This document shows, one piece after another, positions 9,566 through 17,212 of a stretch of DNA of 64,000 nucleotides. Origin of the DNA: Oligosphaera ethanolica. Its GTDB lineage: Bacteria > Verrucomicrobiota > Lentisphaeria > Oligosphaerales > Oligosphaeraceae. Under the pieces are notes generated by a model, which did not search any database, was not told where the DNA came from, and saw nothing but the letters and a program-made list of their open reading frames with translations. The stretch covers positions 4,376,227-4,440,226 of the forward strand of contig NZ_JAUSVL010000001.1 of assembly GCF_030814695.1 (NCBI RefSeq), given 5' to 3'. The stretch's first letter is position 1; each line of letters begins with the position of its first letter. Made by a program: the position numbers and the translations under genes.

Positions 9566-10702
9566 ATGCTTAGCGAACATATAATCTGGGTCGGTCTTGA
9601 TGTCGGCAAAAGAGATACCGTCTGCGCCATAGACTGGCTTGACGATAACCAGGAATTGAACAGGAACAAGGGGTTGACCTCCCTGGCGGTCAAGCACATC
9701 ACCAACACGCGTGAAGGCGTGAAAGATTTCTTCACCTGGTTGAAGGCGAATCAAAAGCATATTGAGGAACGGCTGCATCCGCAGCGCAAGGTTGTGTACC
9801 GGCTGGTGATGGAATCGACGGGATGTTATTCATACCGTCTGATCAAACAGTTAAAGGCGGCGAAGCCCGATAGTTATATTGCGCTCATCAATCCAGCCAA
9901 AGTGCCTGCCTTCAAGAAGTTCAACGATATCGAAAGCAAGACGGACAAGCTGGACGCCCAATGCCTGGCGAGGTTGGGTACCACGCAAAAGCCGGACGCC
10001 ATGTATGAAATGCCGGCAGACTACGCGGGGCTCAAGCGTTTAACCAGAATGAATGCCAGTTTGACCAAAATAAGCACGATACTCAAGAATCAGCTGACGA
10101 ACCTGGATGATCCGGGCGAACGTCAGATTTTTCAAAATCTGTTGAAGAGCGTGGAAGAACAACTGGACGGTCTCGTGGTGAAAATAAGGGAATACCTGCG
10201 GAGCCACGCCGCCCTGCAGGAACGCGTCACCAAGCTGGATTCGATTCCCGGGATAGGAATGATCATAGCGGCTACTCTCATCGCCGAATACGGGCCGGAA
10301 GACCGTTTCCAAAACATCCGGCAGGTCGTGAGCTTTGCCGGCATGAACCCGAAGAACAAGTGTTCCGGCACGTCTGTGAAATCCACCCGCTTGTCCAAGC
10401 AAGGAGCGCCGGTCATAAGGCAGATGCTCTACATGGCCACCCTCACCGCCCAGGCGAGAATACCCATCTTGGATGCATTGTCCAAGCGTTTGACGAATCT
10501 TACCCCCATGCAGAAGCGCTGCGCCGTCATGCGCAAGTTGCTGATGATCTGCTGGTCGGTGCTATGCGGCACGGAAAATTACAAGGAGTATCAGCCTTCA
10601 AGCAAGAAGTTGGTTCCCTATGAAGCACCGGCAACAACCAAACGTCGGATTAAGCGGGAAAGAAAAAAAAGGAGTTTTTCACCCGAAAATGACGCTGATT
10701 GA
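9566..10702 (+). CDS. IS110-family transposase
   Basis: The 378-aa protein has the two IS110 domains. The N-terminal DEDD/RuvC-like domain shows GLDVGKRDTV, VMESTGCYSY and KTDKLDAQ. The C-terminal Transposase_20 domain begins KLDSIPGIGMIIAATLIAEY and ends with NPKNKCSGTSVKSTRLSKQG and RQMLYMATLTA, where a Ser of the SGTS region is the expected nucleophile. It is full length and not frameshifted, so it may be active. Known members cut and paste through circular intermediates guided by an RNA encoded in the element. Confidence 0.93.
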   Translation: MLSEHIIWVGLDVGKRDTVCAIDWLDDNQELNRNKGLTSLAVKHITNTREGVKDFFTWLKANQKHIEERLHPQRKVVYRLVMESTGCYSYRLIKQLKAAKPDSYIALINPAKVPAFKKFNDIESKTDKLDAQCLARLGTTQKPDAMYEMPADYAGLKRLTRMNASLTKISTILKNQLTNLDDPGERQIFQNLLKSVEEQLDGLVVKIREYLRSHAALQERVTKLDSIPGIGMIIAATLIAEYGPEDRFQNIRQVVSFAGMNPKNKCSGTSVKSTRLSKQGAPVIRQMLYMATLTAQARIPILDALSKRLTNLTPMQKRCAVMRKLLMICWSVLCGTENYKEYQPSSKKLVPYEAPATTKRRIKRERKKRSFSPENDAD

Positions 10703-10880
10703 GTTGACAAAAGCATACCATCTTCAGGACTCTTTTCGGGTGGGGCCTTTACCCAGGGCGACGCGCCCTGCGGGCGCTTGCCGTGGGCTATCTTAGGTCG
10801 CGCCTTCGGTGCTGAAAACAAAGGCCGCAAGAATATGGCCGGTATCAATGGGTGAGGGATTACGGGGCTTTTATTAAACC

Positions 10881-11246
10881 GTCGCTTGCCGCCGATAGCA
10901 GTCGAGAGCAGTCGAGAGCAGTCGCTTGCCGCCGATAGCAGTCGCGAGCAGTCGCGAGCAGTCGAGAGCAGTCGCGAGCAGTCGAGAGCAGTCGAGAGCA
11001 GTCGATAGCAGTCGCGAGCAGTCGCGAGCAGTCGCGAGCAGTCGAGAGCAGTCGAGAGCAGTCGAGAGAAGTCGAGAGAAGTCGAGAGAAGTCGAGAGCA
11101 GTCGAGAGCAGTCGAGAGCAGTCGCGAGCAGTCGAGAGCAGTCGATAGCAGTCGCGAGCAGTCGCGAGCAGTCGCGAGCAGTCGAGAGCAGTCGCGAGCA
11201 GTCGCGAGCAGTCGCGAGCAGTCGCGAGCAGTCGCGAGCAGTCGAT
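10881..11246. repeat. 10-bp tandem array (GTCGNGAGCA)n
   Basis: There are about 33 copies of a 10-bp unit, with GTCGAGAGCA, GTCGCGAGCA and GTCGATAGCA as the main variants. A longer GTCGCTTGCCGCCGATAGCA unit at 10881 and 10921 keeps the 10-bp register. The array is free of stops in the frame that enters the next gene, so it could in principle be translated as SREQSRAVAS repeats. I take it as non-coding because the ligase homology starts only after 11349. Confidence 0.9.
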
Positions 11247-11348
11247 ATAGGCGCTGCTTTGCGGGCGTGGGTTGGGGTAGTTAAGCGGGGTTATATTAGG
11301 GATTTTTGGGGTAGGTCCTGCTGGCAGAAGAAGAATGGAACAGCGAAC

Positions 11349-13004
11349 ATGACTGAGAGTATGAATATTGCGCAGTTATTGCGTGGTGAGAGTGTGCGGC
11401 AGCCGCGGTCGGCGGCGGTGATGTATCCATCGGGTCGCGATGCTGGCGGGCGGGTGATGTATAGCCATTTGACCTATGCGCAGTTGGATGCGCAGAGTGA
11501 CGGTTATGCTTGGGCGTTGAGTTCGCTGGGGGTGAGGGCGGGAACGAAGTCGTTGCTGATGATTCGGCCGTCGCTGGAATTTTACGCGTTGGTGTTTGCG
11601 CTGTTCAAGGTGGGTGCGGTGCCGGTGCTGATTGATCCGGGCATGGGCTGGCGGGGCTTTTTGCGTTGCGTGGCGCAGGTTGAGCCGGAGTTATTCATCG
11701 GGGTTCCGGCGGCGCAGGTGTTGAAGATGTTGCGGCCGGGTCCGTTCAAGAGTGTGCGGGTGAGCATCACGTTGGGACGGCGCTGGTTCTGGGGGGGGCA
11801 GGCGTTGTCGGAGCTGCCTGTACGCGATGGCGAGTATCCGTTGCACGAGCCGGCGGCGGACGATTTGGCGGCGGTGCTGTTCACGTCGGGCAGCACGGGG
11901 CCGGCCAAGGGCGTGAGCTACACGCATCGCATTTTCCATACCCAGGCCGAGTTGGTGCGGCGCGAGTACGGCATCAAGCCGGGCGAGATGGACCTGGCAT
12001 GCTTTCCGCTGTTTTCGCTCTTCAGCGTGGCCTTGGGGGCGACGACGGTGATACCGGACATGGATCCGACGCGGCCCGCGCGGGTGAATCCGGAGCGTAT
12101 TTTGGAGCCGCTGCGCAATTTGCCGGTGACCTATTCGTTTGGGTCGCCGACCCTGTGGGAGCGGGTGGCGCGGCACTGCGTGGCGCGGGACATTCGCATA
12201 CCGGGGCTGCGGCGGGTGGTGATGGCGGGGTCGCCGGTGCCGGGGCACGTTCACGAGATGCTGCTTCGGCGCATACTTGACGAGGGTGCGGAGACCTACA
12301 CGCCCTACGGTGCGACGGAGTCGCTGCCGGTGGCCAATTTCCGCGGCTCGGAGATGCTTGCGGAGACCTGGTCGCAGACGCGAGCGGGGCGGGGCATGTG
12401 CGTGGGGCGGCCGTTGCCGGAAGTGACCTTGCGCATCATCAAAATCAGCGACGAGGCCATTGCGCGCTGGGACGAGGCGCTGGTGCTGCCCCAGGGCGGG
12501 ATCGGCGAAATCTGCGTGAAGGGGCCCGTGGTTACTCGTGAGTACTTCCGGCGGCCGGAGGCGACCGCGCTGGCGAAGATCGCCGAGGGCGACGCGGTGT
12601 GGCATCGCATTGGCGATGTGGGCTACGTGGACGAGCAAGGCCGGCTGTGGTTCTGCGGGCGCAAGGCGCATCGGGTGGAGACAGCGAGTGGTACGCTCTT
12701 CAGCGTGTGCTGCGAGGCGATTTACAACGTGCTGCCGCATGTACACCGCTCGGCGCTGGTAGGCGTCGGCGCGCGGCCGGGGCAGACGCCGGTGATTATC
12801 CTAGAGCCCGAAGAGGGGCAGGAAGCCGCGCTGGTGGCGTCGTTGCCGGCGGTGCGGGTGGCGGCTAAGGCGTCGGCGTTGACGGCGGGCATCGAACAGG
12901 TTCTCATCCATCCGGCGTTTCCGGTGGACGTGCGGCATAATGCCAAGATCAACCGCGAGGAGCTGGCCCTGTGGGCGGCGGGGAAGATTGCGGGCAGAGA
13001 TTGA
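11349..13004 (+). CDS. AMP-dependent ligase, OleC-like (beta-lactone synthetase family)
   Basis: The 551-aa protein belongs to the acyl-adenylating superfamily. The P-loop is LFTSGSTGPAKGVSYTHR (A3), followed by YGATESLPVA (A5), the A7 region WHRIGDVGYVDEQGRLWF and a hinge reading GRKAHRVETASGT. The C-terminal NAKINREELA carries the A10 lysine. HRVE after the hinge, the PLFSLFSVALG segment and the length resemble OleC, which makes beta-lactones in olefinic hydrocarbon synthesis. OleA, OleB and OleD are not nearby, so a fatty acyl-CoA or other ligase role remains possible. The start at ATG 11349 is chosen because homology begins just after it. The frame is open upstream through the 10-bp array. 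The stop codon lies in sequence resembling the end of the next repeat element. Confidence 0.75.
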   Translation: MTESMNIAQLLRGESVRQPRSAAVMYPSGRDAGGRVMYSHLTYAQLDAQSDGYAWALSSLGVRAGTKSLLMIRPSLEFYALVFALFKVGAVPVLIDPGMGWRGFLRCVAQVEPELFIGVPAAQVLKMLRPGPFKSVRVSITLGRRWFWGGQALSELPVRDGEYPLHEPAADDLAAVLFTSGSTGPAKGVSYTHRIFHTQAELVRREYGIKPGEMDLACFPLFSLFSVALGATTVIPDMDPTRPARVNPERILEPLRNLPVTYSFGSPTLWERVARHCVARDIRIPGLRRVVMAGSPVPGHVHEMLLRRILDEGAETYTPYGATESLPVANFRGSEMLAETWSQTRAGRGMCVGRPLPEVTLRIIKISDEAIARWDEALVLPQGGIGEICVKGPVVTREYFRRPEATALAKIAEGDAVWHRIGDVGYVDEQGRLWFCGRKAHRVETASGTLFSVCCEAIYNVLPHVHRSALVGVGARPGQTPVIILEPEEGQEAALVASLPAVRVAAKASALTAGIEQVLIHPAFPVDVRHNAKINREELALWAAGKIAGRD

Positions 13005-14156
13005 TATTGGATGCACGACATGCCACTCTGGTGCGGTGGGAGGCGACGTGGCTGGCCAATGTGGCGCCCTCCGGGCGCAATTCTATGTTGTTGTCCTACC
13101 CCGGGTTGCGTCGCCCTCCGGGCGCCTCACCCGGGGTTATGTATGGTGCGGCCCTTCGGGCCGAACTTGGCCGATCTGGCTGAGCCACTCTGGTGCGGTG
13201 GGAGGCGACGTGGCTGGCCAATGTGGCGCCCTCCGGGCGCAATTCTATGTTGTTGTCCTACCCCGGGTTGCGTCGCCCTCCGGGCGCCTCACCCGGGGTT
13301 ATGTATGGTGCGGCCCTTCGGGCCGAACTTGGCCGATCTGGCTGAGCCACTTTGGTGCGGTGGGAGGCGACGTGGCTGGCCAATGTGGCGCCCTCCGGGC
13401 GCAATTCTATGTTGTTGTCCTACCCCGGGTTGCGTCGCCCTCCGGGCGCCTCACCCGGGGTTATGTATGGTACGGCCCTTCGGGCCGAACTTGGCCGATC
13501 TGGCTGAGCCACTCTGGTGCGGCCCTTCGGGCCGAACTTGGCCGATCTGGCTGAGCCACTTTGGTGCGGCCCTTTGGACCGAACTTGGCCGATCTGGCTG
13601 AGCCACTCTGGTGCGGCCCTTCGGGCCGAACTTGGCCGATCTGGCTGAGCCACTCTGGTGCGGCCCTTTGGACCGAACTTGGCCGATCTGGCTGAGCCAC
13701 TTTGGTACGGCCCTTTGGACCGAACTTGGCCGATCTGGCTGAGCCACTCTGGTGCGGTGGGAGGCGACGTGGCTGGCCAATGTGGCGCCCTCCGGGCGCA
13801 ATTCTATGTTGTTGTCCTACCCCGGGTTGCGTCGCCCTCCGGGCGCCTCACCCGGGGTTATGTATGGTGCGGCCCTTCGGGCCGAACTTGGCCGATCTGG
13901 CTGAGCCACTCTGGTGCGGCCCTTCGGGCCGAACTTGGCCGATCTGGCTGAGCCACTTTGGTGCGGCCCTTTGGACCGAACTTGGCCGATCTGGCTGAGC
14001 CACTCTGGTGCGGCCCTTCGGGCCGAACTTGGCCGATCTGGCTGAGCCACTCTGGTGCGGCCCTTCGGGCCGAACTTGGCCGATCTGGCTGATGGTTTGC
14101 GACAGGGCAGTCAAAACGACCGCAGGGACAACAATTATCAATGGCTGACCGATTAC
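13000..14156. repeat. 162-bp and 47-bp nested tandem array with one GTAATC terminus
   Basis: Full 162-bp units start at 13029, 13191, 13353 and 13750. Extra 47-bp subunits (TGGTGCGGCCC to GAGCCACTC) start at 13515, 13562, 13609, 13656, 13703, 13912, 13959, 14006 and 14053. Each full unit has three hairpins: GCGCCC-TCC-GGGCGC, a nested ACCCCGGGT/ACCCGGGGT stem and CGGCCC-TTC-GGGCCG. The right end is ATCAATGGCTGACCGATTAC, ending at 14156. The left end has only ATTGATATTGGATG. Open frames across it are repeat translations. Confidence 0.9.
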
Positions 14157-14373
14157 ACGGGGAAGATCGATGTGATGGGTGGTGGTGGGCATTGACAATG
14201 GCTGAAAGGCCATTAAGCTGAATGCCGCGCGTGGATATGGGAGCGTCGGTGTAGTCGGCGTAGTATTGCGTACGCGTAAATGAGTGTGGGTCGCAGCGCC
14301 AGGGGCGCTACGGTAGCGGTTGGCTGTCGGGCCCGGGTGGCAGGGTAAGTGCAAGGAAAAGGAGCTGGAGAGC

Positions 14374-15408
14374 ATGTCAGGGACATATCGCTTTACGTTT
14401 GGGCCGTGGAACATTCATGAAGGCGCGGACCCCTTTGGTCCCGAAGTACGCGACAGCATCGCTTTTGAAGAAAAACTCGGCATGTACAAAGGGCTGGGTT
14501 TTGATGGCGTGCAGTTCCACGACGATGATGCCGTGCCGGATCTGGACAACCTGAGTGCTGCGAAGATCGCCGCCGCCGCGAAGAAGTTGAAGAAACAGCT
14601 GGACAAGCAGGGGCTCTACGCGGAATTTGTTGCTCCGCGGTTGTGGATGGACCCGTTGACAGTCGATGGCGGTTTCACGAGCAACGACCCGAAGGCCCGC
14701 GCCTATGCCCGTGAGCGTTTCAAGAAAAGTATCGACATTGCGCAGCAGTTGGACGCCAAGCTAATCGTGCTTTGGCTGGCGCGCGAAGGCACCTATATTC
14801 GCGAGGCGAAGGACAGCGCCCTGGCGGTGGAACGGTTGGCGCAGGTCATAGACGAGATGCTGCAGTATGACCGCGAGATCAAGATCGCCATTGAGCCCAA
14901 GCCCAATGAGCCGATGGATCACGCGTATATACCGACGACGGGCCATGCCATCGCCCTGGGATTGCTGACCTGCGACCACGCGCGCGTCGGCGTCAATATC
15001 GAAAGCGCCCACGCCATACTGGCCAATCTGGATCCGTCGGACGAAATGGGCTATGCGTTGGCGCACAAGAAGCTGTTCTCGGTGCACCTCAATGACCAGA
15101 ACGGCTTGAAATTTGACCAAGACAAGTCATTCGGCGCCGTGGATCTGCGCCGCGCGTTCAATCAAGTGCGCATACTGGACAAGTACGGTTATGGCAACAA
15201 CGGCGAGTCCGTTGGGCTGGACATCAAGGTGATGCGTACCCAGAAGCTGGACAAGTCTACGCAGCACCTCAGCAACAGCCGGGAGATCTTTCTTGACCTG
15301 CTGGCGGTGTCGCGGTCGCTGGACGACAAAGTCGTCAACGCGTTCATCAAGGAACGGGACTACGAAGGCCTGGAACGCATGATCATCAAGGCCTTGATGG
15401 GCAAATAA
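14374..15408 (+). CDS. xylA: Xylose isomerase-like TIM-barrel sugar isomerase
   Basis: The 344-aa protein is predicted to interconvert an aldose and a ketose (D-xylose/D-xylulose in the named family) with two divalent metals. Active-site signatures match class I xylose isomerase: GVQFHDDDAVP (His49, Asp52), GGFTSNDPKARAYA, KIAIEPKPNEP (Glu and Lys), VNIESAH, HLNDQNGLKFDQD and GLDIKV. It lacks most of the C-terminal extension of the 390-440 aa enzymes. GGAG lies upstream of the chosen ATG. The substrate could differ from xylose. It stands alone between repeat arrays, convergent with nth. Confidence 0.8.
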   Translation: MSGTYRFTFGPWNIHEGADPFGPEVRDSIAFEEKLGMYKGLGFDGVQFHDDDAVPDLDNLSAAKIAAAAKKLKKQLDKQGLYAEFVAPRLWMDPLTVDGGFTSNDPKARAYARERFKKSIDIAQQLDAKLIVLWLAREGTYIREAKDSALAVERLAQVIDEMLQYDREIKIAIEPKPNEPMDHAYIPTTGHAIALGLLTCDHARVGVNIESAHAILANLDPSDEMGYALAHKKLFSVHLNDQNGLKFDQDKSFGAVDLRRAFNQVRILDKYGYGNNGESVGLDIKVMRTQKLDKSTQHLSNSREIFLDLLAVSRSLDDKVVNAFIKERDYEGLERMIIKALMGK

Positions 15409-15470
15409 GTCGGGGAGGAGAGGGAGGTGGTCGCCCTGGATATGCCGGGGCGCGCCACGGTTTCTTGTTT

Positions 15471-15496
15471 AGCGCCACGGCATGTGCCGTGGCGCT
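15471..15496. terminator. Hairpin between convergent xylA and nth, overlapping the nth stop
   Basis: An 11-bp stem AGCGCCACGGC / GCCGTGGCGCT with loop ATGT lies between the convergent genes. The nth TAG stop (15495-15497) overlaps its right edge. No T-run follows on either strand, so termination is a guess. It is a looped relative of the CACGGCATGCCGTG palindromes. Confidence 0.45.
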
Positions 15497-16172
15497 ACCG
15501 AGAAGCGAAGAAGCGGCAGAGGGTGGTGACGGGGCAAGTTTGGCACTCGGGTGTGCGTGCTTTGCAGGTATAGCGGCCGTGTAGGAGCAGGTAGTGGTGG
15601 GCGTCCTTGAGGTATTCGGGCGGGATGCGTGGCAGCAGTGCTAGTTCGGTGGCTTCGGGGGTGGCGGCCTTGACTAGACCGCAGCGGTTGGCGACGCGGA
15701 AGATGTGGGTGTCCACGGCCAGGACGGGTTCGCCAAAGGCCACGTTGAGGACGACGTTGGCGGTTTTGCGGCCGACGCCGGGGAGGGCCATGAGTTCTTC
15801 GCGTGAGCGGGGGACGTCGCCGCCGTGGTGAGCCAGCAGTTGTTGGCAAATGCCGACGATGGCCTTGGCTTTGGCGCGAAAGAGGCCGATGCTGCGGCAG
15901 CTGACTTCCAGTCGTTCCTGGCCCCAGTCGAGGTAATCCGTGGCTGTGCGGCAGTGTTGCCAGAGGGTGGTGGTGACGCGATTGACCGCCTTGTCGGTGC
16001 ATTGCGCGGAGAGGACGACCGCGATCAGCAGATCGAGGGGGGTGCTGAAGTGCAACTCGGCTTTGGGGACGATGTGCGCGGAGAGGGTCTGGAAGAATGC
16101 GGCGACGTCGGCGTCGCTGAGAAGCGCGGGGGGAGACTCGCGCCGGGGGGATTTGGATGGTGATTTGGACAT
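15495..16172 (-). CDS. nth: Endonuclease III (DNA N-glycosylase/AP lyase)
   Basis: The 225-aa protein repairs oxidised pyrimidines. The helix-hairpin-helix is LPGVGRKTANVVL, with the catalytic Lys in GRKTA, and the catalytic Asp is in VDTHIFRVANR. The C-terminal [4Fe-4S] loop has the C-X6-C-X2-C-X5-C spacing (CKARTPECQTCPVTTLC). A basic, Pro/Ser-rich tail of about 20 residues precedes the domain. A repeat element begins only 19 bp upstream of the start codon, so its promoter must lie in or beyond that element. Confidence 0.95.
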   Translation of the reverse strand: MSKSPSKSPRRESPPALLSDADVAAFFQTLSAHIVPKAELHFSTPLDLLIAVVLSAQCTDKAVNRVTTTLWQHCRTATDYLDWGQERLEVSCRSIGLFRAKAKAIVGICQQLLAHHGGDVPRSREELMALPGVGRKTANVVLNVAFGEPVLAVDTHIFRVANRCGLVKAATPEATELALLPRIPPEYLKDAHHYLLLHGRYTCKARTPECQTCPVTTLCRFFASR

Positions 16173-16190
16173 GTTGTGCCTGTGTTGGGG

Positions 16191-17080
16191 GTAATCAGTC
16201 AGCCATTGCTAGTAGATGCCAGTAATGCCTCTCACTGGCGCGGTGGGACGCGACGTGCCAAGCCAATGTGGCGCCCTCCGGGCGCAATCCTATGTTGTTG
16301 TCATACCCCGGGTTGCGGCGCCCTCCGGGCGCCTCACCCGGGGTTATGCATGGTGCGGCCCTCCGGGCCGAACTTGGCCTATCAGACGACTCGATTCGTC
16401 TGGTCTGGGCCGAAACCCCAGGGACGGCCGCAGTCCCAGAAGTCCCCGGAGTCGGCCAATTCTATGTTGTTGTCATACCCCGGGTTGCGGCGCCCTCCGG
16501 GCGCCTCACCCGGGGTTATGCATGGTGCGGCCCTCCGGGCCGAACTTGGCCTATCAGACGACTCGATTCGTCTGGTCTGGGCCGAAACCCCAGGGACGGC
16601 CGCAGTCCCAGAAGTCCCCGGAGTCGGCCAATTCTATGTTGTTGTCCTACCCCGGGTTGCGGCGCCCTCCGGGCGCCTCACCCGGGGTTATGCATGGTGC
16701 GGCCCTCCGGGCCGAACTTGGCCGATCAGACGACTCGACTCGTCTGGTCTGGGCCGAAACCCCAGGGACGGCCGTAGTCCCAGAAGTCCCCGGAGTCGGC
16801 CAATTCTATGTTGTTGTCATACCCCGGGTTGCGGCGCCCTCCGGGCGCCTCACCCGGGGTTATGCATGGTGCGGCCCTCCGGGCCGAACTTGGCCGATCA
16901 GACGACTCGACTCGTCTGGTCTGGGCCGAAACCCCCAGGGACGGCCGCAGTCCCAGGAGTCCCGGTAGTCGGCCAATCAGACTCAGGAGTCGGGAGGCAT
17001 TCCCCGGAGTCGCGGCGGTCCCCGGAGTCGCGAGTCCTCACCCCAGCGCCGCCGTTAATCAGTTTCACCGGTTCCGGTCG
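16191..17080. repeat. 172-bp tandem array starting with a GTAATC terminus
   Basis: It begins GTAATCAGTCAGCCATTGCT, then carries module B followed by four 172-bp units starting at 16291, 16463, 16635 and 16807. Each unit has the ACCCCGGGT/ACCCGGGGT nested stem, CGGCCC-TCC-GGGCCG and a CAGACGA/TCGTCTG hairpin, plus CCCCAGGGACGGCC sequence. From 16976 it decays into CCCCGGAGTCG repeats. No right-hand GTAATC end was found. The long open frames here are repeat translations. Confidence 0.88.
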
Positions 17081-17212
17081 TCCACGGGAGCGGCTGGTAG
17101 CAAAGAGTGACCGGTTGCGTGTTGAGGGAATAAAAAGTTGCCGTAGTGAAAGCAATGGCGGTGTCGGTCTACTATATTTGGGATCGACACTTGTGCTAGA
17201 GAAAGAGGCGTT

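Larger units (their letters stand above)
9096..10722 (+). mobile_element. IS110-family insertion sequence (about 1.63 kb)
   Basis: The boundaries are inferred by comparing the split repeat element with the intact copy at 780-970. The insertion carries one transposase gene, a long 5' non-coding part (about 470 bp) and only about 20 bp after the stop. That layout fits the IS110 group, in which the 5' non-coding region specifies the guide (bridge) RNA. No terminal inverted repeats or target duplication are evident, as expected for the family. Boundaries are probably correct to within a few bases. Confidence 0.7.
8664..10863. repeat. Inverted-repeat-bounded element interrupted by an IS110-family insertion
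   Basis: The left end GTAATGCCTCACCCATTGAT (8664-8688 in full) and right end (10839-10863) are inverted repeats matching at 23 of 25 positions. The interior on the left (8700-9095) has the GGACCGTGGGGA sequence, the CCCAGGGC stem and hairpin A in reverse orientation (8984-9020). The right part (10723-10863) begins TTCAGGACTC and continues with a CCCAGGGCGACGCG stem. The uninterrupted reverse-complement relative at 780-970 shows the two halves joining at GTCGCCC/TTCAGG, which places the insertion between about 9095 and 10723. Confidence 0.75.

Noticed and set aside
10881..11246. CRISPR array at the 10-bp repeats
   Set aside because: The units are contiguous with no unique spacers and there are no cas genes. 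The same holds for the 21-, 47-, 162- and 172-bp arrays.
10926..11348. Ligase gene starting at 10926 with a repeat-encoded N-terminus
   Set aside because: The added residues are pure 10-bp repeat translation and the enzyme's homology starts after 11349. Kept as a finding rather than an annotated extension.
13011..14050. Several open frames of 97-204 codons in the 162/47-bp array
   Set aside because: They are translations of tandem repeats in several frames and both strands, with no ribosome binding site or non-repeat sequence.
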